A stretch of DNA of 64,000 nucleotides from the NCBI GenBank assembly GCA_973895155.1, contig OZ316893.1, positions 26,040,001 through 26,104,000 of the forward strand, given 5' to 3'. The notes beneath the pieces are model-generated. The model was not told the DNA's origin, ran no database searches, and saw only the letters and a list, made by a program, of their open reading frames with translations. Origin of the DNA: Marsupella aquatica (lineage: Eukaryota > Marchantiophyta). Of the stretch, positions 58,410 to 64,000 are shown piece by piece (the first letter of the stretch is position 1; every line of letters starts with the position of its first letter). Made by a program: the position numbers and the translations under genes.

Positions 58410-61400
58410 ATGGGGCGGGGTACTAGGGATCCCTGGGGCGTTAGACCCGACCACTTATTTTCCTGTCCACCGAATTTCTTCGACTCGGTGACATTGTACA
58501 GAGGCAGTGATGGCCGATCGAAGGAGGAAGCCTTGGTTCGAGCAGATACCAGTGAAGAGGACCGGAAGAAAGCGCATTTGGGAACCGAGGAAGGGGTTGT
58601 GGTTGATCTTTCTGCTCTTTCTGTAAAGGAGGAAGGTGGCGAACGAGATTCGGCTGGCCTCGAGACGACGTCCGTCAAATGGACGTGCATCAGTTGTCGA
58701 GCAACTTTCCAGTCGTCAGAAGAGCACCGATCGCATTTCAAGTCGGATTTTCACCGCCTGAATGTACATTCTTTCACACTCTACATATATTGTCTCTCTC
58801 AGTCCCTTGAGTCGTCCTCATTTGAGTCCCTGTGGACTTTTCAATTATTCTTTTATTCCAACATTTTCATTCTTCTCTCTCACATTCTCACTCTCTGTTA
58901 AATGGGTGATGCCATAAGAAAAGCTTTGACCTAAACATAACAATCTACGACCCACAAAAATTGAAGGGAGCGGATGGGAGTCAAATACCCAAGGGTGCTG
59001 CAGCAGCTGGAAAACCATTCTTTCATACTCTCCATTTGTTTTCTGATGACGGAATCGCCCCATATTTCAGCAAAAAACGTATGTTGAAATTGTGGGCATC
59101 TACGGAATTATTGTTTTGAGTATATGGAACGTGTGCTTTCAGAGGTCTTCATACTTAAGACTCGGGTCCGTCGTCCTCCTGCTGTCTGCCCCATGTGTCC
59201 ATTGGAAGCTGCTGGAAATGCAAATCACGTCCCTCATGCACACAGGCACCCTAAGGAAAACCTCTAACGTCATAAGGTTTAGTCAGGACACCATTCTCTA
59301 ACGGATAAGATAAATCATAGTGTTTAAACCTACCATTTTCACGGCGATTGGGGTTTGACATCGAGTGAAGTGTCCTGCATTTTCGCTGACCCTGTATTGT
59401 TATTCTTCTCCACACTTCTTCTTCTGAGTTGACGCTTTGACAGTAACGAGAATTTCTTGAAGAACGTTGTTCATGACCATCACGCTTTCTCTAATTTTTC
59501 CAATACATTAATGCCCTATTCCTCGTAGGTGAAACGAAGAGTTGTCGGCAAGGAGCCCATAAATGAAGACGAGTTTGAGGCTGTTGCGGAAGGACATTGG
59601 AAAGGAGTCAATGATGACTTGTCAAGTATTTCAGGTTCTGACGATGAGTCTGATGATCCAGAGCAACCCATCACCCAAGCACGAGCTCTTCCCCGATCAA
59701 ACCGCATTCACTTAGCCCTTCCAGGAGTTGAAGGAGTAGTTTCAATATGGCGATCAGTTCTTATTGGGGAAAAGGAATACCTTCAGGGCGAGAAGGGTTC
59801 CACTGATCTTGAAAATACAGGAGGACTCTGTGTTAGCGATGCGGACGTCTCGACGAGAGTGCAGGCTTTGATAAGCTCTGGATCAGAAAAAGATGAAAAC
59901 TCATCACATCAGCCCCTTACTTGGCTGGTATTGCTGGCAGCTGGTGGGCATTTTGCTGGTATTGTGGTGAACAGGAAGAGTGGGGAAGTTCTTGCTCACC
60001 ATACTTTCCATAGGTGAGCTGCGTCATATTGTAGCATCCAATGTCTGAGATTCTTATCATCTGTTGGACGTGACATCTCTGGCCTGCTGTTTTGACGTCT
60101 ATGAATTAGAGAGACTCTAAGGTGGATACGGAAAAAAGCAGGGAGGTGTTTGCAGTATCTCTTACCTTTAGATTTTTGAAAGGAATGAAATTCTAAGGTA
60201 AAAATTTGGGTAACCGAATATGTAGGTATGTAGTGAGAGCGAAAGCAGGAGGCAGACAATCTACACAAGACAAATCGGGCAAGGCGCCAAAGTCGGCTGG
60301 AGCTTCTCTTCGCCGCTATAATGAAGCAGCTTTGCAAAAAGTAGGTCGCCTCTAGCCACTTAAGAATTTCTATCATTGATAGTATTGTCTTTCGAGAGTG
60401 TTTGGGCCTGCCTTGCAAGGTTAGAGCAAATACACGTTCGGTGCCAGGCAACATGATGAATGTGTAACTATGTTTATTAGGCAAGCTGAACTTCACACGA
60501 GGGGTGCTCTTCGACAATAAGCAAGTTTTGCATGAAGCTGGACATCTTTCTTAACTCCCCTCAAGATAACACGCTGAATATCTTTGGGTATGGATGATGG
60601 CAGCTGTCCTACTGTTTTGGTTGTAGATTTTCGCAATTAGCTTACCTCGTCTCTGTTCTTCCTCCACCGGAATTGGCGACTTGCTTCCATGTCCCTGCGT
60701 TGTTGGGGGTATTTGTTGCACTCCTAATGTGATTGTAAACAGTTTCTTTGATTGCTTGGTAGGAAATTCGGGACCTTTTGAGTAGTTGGGACGGCCACGT
60801 TCGATCTGCTTCACACATTTTCATCCATGCTCCTTCTGCAAACGGTCAGGCTCTGTTTGGAGGAGAAAATGCACCATTGAGTCGCAATGATCCGCGAATT
60901 CGGCGTATTCCTTTTACAACACGCCGGCCCACTTACAAGGAAGCCAAACGGGTACATCATATTTTGACAGCCATATCATATGAAGACGAAACCTCTATTC
61001 CCAATGAGATGGAACATGAGATTGTGGATACGAAAAAGGAAGGAGCAAAAAAAAGTTCGAAAGTTGGGGATGCTAAGCGAGGAAAGATAAAAGAAGCTCT
61101 CCCCGCTAAAGAACTTGTGCAGTCCAGGGATCCAACAGATAATACTGAATCAAGCTCAGCTGGTGATGTTCTTGGAATTCCCACTCCTGTAGATGCAGAG
61201 CTAGTTGTGGTTGTTTGTTGGGATAGCCAGTCATTTGTGGATAAAAAAAATGAAATTTCATACCAAGCAAGTGTTAAAGAATGATGTTTCCTATGTTGTG
61301 TAGGGGAAGAGCCTGATGGGAATGGGGTTCACAAGAAAGCCACGCCTCTACATGATGCAGCAAAATCTGGAGACTCCGCATTGGTCCTTCAACTGTTGGA

Positions 61401-63457
61401 AGATCTCGTTGATCCTTGTTTGAAGGATGAAGGGGGTTATACACCATACGCTCGTGCTGGAGATAAAGAGACAAGAAATGCCTTCCGCAGATTCATGGCG
61501 AAGCATCCAGATTTGTGGGATTGGCATGCTGCAGGTGTTCCTAGTCCCCTGACAGAGGAGATGGAAGCATCGCAAGCGGCAAAGCAGGTGACCACCGTTC
61601 TACACTTGTTGTCTGCTACTTATGCACTCACAACCTGTAGTTACAGTCAGAGATGGTGCTGTGAACATATGAACATCATATAATCATTCCGAAGGTGCCT
61701 CTTTTTTTCAATCACACATACTGGATTTATGGTATAGTAAAAAAACATTAAATGACGTCTTCCATCTTTCATGAACTGAGTGAACCTTTTAAAAGAAACC
61801 GTTCAGAACTTCGCGTTCGTGTGTGCGAGGACGGTGTAATTGGAGAGGGCAACTATTCTTACAGGAACATAGGTTCCCACAAGATTCCATTAATATTAGT
61901 TTAGGTCCCACAAAGATTTCGTGAAGATTGCAGACTAATATTAATTGAAAAAATACACCCAGCTGAATAATAATATGAACTGTAGATGTCAGACCTGGAC
62001 GAATAAGATGAGAGGATTGGCAAAAGATATCTACAGGACATTTCATGGTACCAGCGAAAGTACACACTCATGTTTTGCGCAAATCAACAGAAAAAACGTA
62101 GCTTTGGTATGTACTATGTGAGACAAGGTTCACCATTAACTCTGCTAATTTATTTTTCTGGATGAGTCATTTCTGTTCCAAACCATCCTCTTGTAACGCT
62201 TCGAATTATTCTGCAGCGGTCTCCCTTTAATCTTACATGACTGTAAGCCACCTGTGCTGCTATTTCGTTGTCCAGAACATGTAGAATTGGCTGCAGCAGC
62301 ACGATTATGAGTTCTAATCGGTGAAGATTCACCGCTTTGTCGAGTGAGCAGGCAGAGAAAGATCAGAAGAGAAAGGAGCGGGAGAAAGAAAAGAAGAAAT
62401 TGAAGAAAGAGCAGGAGAGAGCAAAAGAGGTAACAGGGGAGCTTTCTCCTATTCATATCACAATAACCTAGTTTCCGGTATTAGAGCTCACTCTTCTACT
62501 AGCAACGTTGCTCAGCAATGTCAGTGCTTATGCAACTCAGACTTCTGTGTATTTTCGTGTATTCCAGTGAAACGCATCCCTCAGTTTAGGCCCTTAAAAT
62601 ATGTGGTGCAGGCTGAAAAAAGAGCGGCAGATTTAGCAGCTGCTGCTCTTGCTAACGTTCGGGGCACCCCCCTGTCAAGGAAGTTGTCGAGGGGAGCTTC
62701 TACAAGTACTCAATCGGCCGGCTATCAAGAGGTATGAAATGGATCTCACCATGTCAAGCTTCCTGGCCGAATGTGGGCGTGTATCGTGGTCGTCACCTTT
62801 CCAAAAGGAGGTTAAAACAGTACCTTGGACATGTATGGAATGCAATTGAATTACAAGTCCATGGGCCCCCGAAAATGGGCAAGGGCCAGAAAGTTTGAGA
62901 AACTGCCAGCAGTAAGAACAGTACGCTTTCTCAGCGAGTACATAGAGAAAGTGAACTCGTTTTGAAATGAAGACTCTGACCCAACAATGTACCACGGTCT
63001 AGAGTACAAAAGGTGACTTAGTAAATCTAGGGAATGAGCAGTTCGTAAGTCGCTCATACAGCAGACCAAATGGCGGAATGTATCACTGTAGGCTTCGATC
63101 ATGGTGTACACCTCAAACTGTAAATGGATCCGTAGATATGGTGATGTAGAAGTCTGACACAGAAATTAATGCAGTAGTATGTGGGTGAATTTGTCTCAGG
63201 CACTGTTGAAAGCACAAGGTGAAGAGAGAGAAAGGAGAGCAGCCGCTGCTGAGATTCGTATGCGAGCCATGATGGCAAACAAAGAACAACAGCCAAGTCA
63301 GACCTTGCCAGGCAATCCCGGGAGCTCTGTCAATGCATCAAAGGCATGTTCTTGTTGTGGAGATGACCTGACTGGCAAAACACCATTCCATCGATTGTCT
63401 TATCAATATTGTAGTACAACTTGTGTCCAAGTGCACAAGAAGTATCTCGAAAGCTAG
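58410..63457 (+). CDS. ANKZF1: VMS1/ANKZF1 homologue, peptidyl-tRNA release factor-like protein of ribosome quality control
   Basis: Homologues free stalled nascent chains from 60S-bound tRNA and bind CDC48/p97. Exons: 58410-58763, 59529-60013, 60226-60340, 60763-61162, 61304-61587, 62352-62429, 62612-62731, 63200-63457; 2094 nt, 697 aa. Seen in order: N-terminal [12 protein letters not shown]2H2 finger Cys93, Cys96, His109, His115; the VLRF1 release domain, about 120-345, with [11 protein letters not shown] where Gln291 aligns with the catalytic Gln, and [14 protein letters not shown]; ankyrin repeats from about 455 ([12 protein letters not shown]); a Lys/Glu coiled coil, 547-572; a VCP-interacting-like motif [11 protein letters not shown] near 622-632; and a C-terminal Cys/His zinc site (Cys662, Cys665, Cys683, Cys687, His691). 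The exon 4 donor (CTG|GTGATG at 61163) is chosen by phase and is the least sure; other joins are clean. Confidence 0.94.
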
Positions 63458-64000
63458 GAACATATTTGTTGAGCAAGCCATATTGATTAGGTAGGGTGAT
63501 AAATTGAGAAATTTGTATAGAGTGCTGTGTGGACGATGACTCTTAAGATTTCCACTGCACCTCTTACCCACTTACATGGTGCTAAGGGATGGCGGCGTTT
63601 CAGAATGATAAATTTTTGGCTCCACTGAAGAGTATTGATCTTCGCACAGGTGGAATTCAAGAAATTTCCCGATGAAGTTTCAAGGGTAATTGTATTACCA
63701 TCTTTGGCCGTTCTGTTTCACTGTGGTTTCTCTCAAGGCAATATAGGAACAGCTTTTCGCTTCACGCAAGTGACCATCATTTTAGAGGAAGCGTGTCACA
63801 TGCAGGAAACAAATTCCACTGAACATTCATCGAGTCTGGTCCTTTGGTAAGTCAGTCGTCAAGATGACGAAGGAATGGGCTGTACTCAACATTCCAGCAA
63901 ATTCTCATTTGCAGTCTTCATGTCTTTCCTGTGTTATCCAGTTATTACCCAGAATTGAAGATTTCTAATCGGGCGGCAATGAAATTAAAGAATTCTTAAA
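63458..64000. other. 3' flank of VMS1/ANKZF1
   Basis: Probably 3' UTR and downstream sequence. The ORF at 63635-63850 follows an acceptor-like CGCACAG but has no recognisable domain and is not needed to complete the protein. Nothing else recognised before the window ends. Confidence 0.4.

Noticed and set aside
61270-61303. Alternative exon 4 donor (CAA|GTGTTA) for VMS1/ANKZF1
   Set aside because: It has the right phase but would leave an intron of about 33 bp, too short for plant splicing; the donor at 61163 also fits the phase.

Overview
The window is nuclear DNA from a land plant. The evidence is a plant-type PLAT/lipoxygenase with a Ser/Thr/Ala-rich, plastid-targeting-like N-terminus, a plant-type BTB/POZ protein, many short spliceosomal introns, and telo-box/site II promoter motifs of the plant type. 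Long AT-rich, repeat-rich spacers and the lack of recognisable angiosperm transposons suggest a non-seed plant, perhaps a bryophyte; this last step is inference. Four protein-coding genes are well supported, and their exons could be joined by hand with all reading frames preserved.

Layout. (1) 322-5978, minus strand: lipoxygenase, 11 exons (906 codons) with the last exon beyond the left edge. (2) About 6.0-36.5 kb: a long gene-poor stretch with decayed repeats: a satellite-like array at 8.7-9.8 kb, a candidate inverted-repeat element at 11.12-11.44 kb, minisatellites at 12.8-13.5 kb, direct duplications, and C/G homopolymers at 28.35, 31.40 and 35.22 kb. One intact but unrecognised ORF lies at 21365-21832 (minus). 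(3) 36.5-39.8 kb, plus strand: a GC-rich promoter/leader with a candidate upstream ORF, followed by a two-exon BTB/POZ gene (723 aa). (4) 39.8-49.2 kb: spacer with nested tandem duplications (41.3-41.9 kb), a CT microsatellite, an orphan ORF (43.1-43.6 kb), a possible signal-peptide exon (45.2-45.4 kb) and a degenerate array of a TACACTGTGTTACA-type monomer (46.4-47.6 kb). (5) 49213-54797, minus strand: complete NOP14, 13 exons, 926 aa. (6) 55.9-57.0 kb: a cluster of six tRNA-like/SINE-like repeats, then a tandem repeat at 57.3-57.7 kb. (7) 58410-63457, plus strand: complete VMS1/ANKZF1 homologue, 8 exons, 697 aa.

How the genes relate. NOP14 (small-subunit ribosome assembly) and VMS1/ANKZF1 (release of stalled chains in ribosome-associated quality control) are divergently arranged about 3.6 kb apart, and both have telo-box motifs near their 5' ends. 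That fits the regulation of plant translation genes, but the repeat cluster between them argues against one shared promoter. The lipoxygenase (oxylipin synthesis) and the BTB protein (probable CUL3 adaptor family) have no evident link to them. Two of the 31 introns inferred here, one in NOP14 and one in the BTB gene, need GC rather than GT at the 5' splice site. I found no clearly novel multi-gene system; the most interesting non-genic signals are the tRNA-like repeat cluster and the 46-47 kb monomer array.
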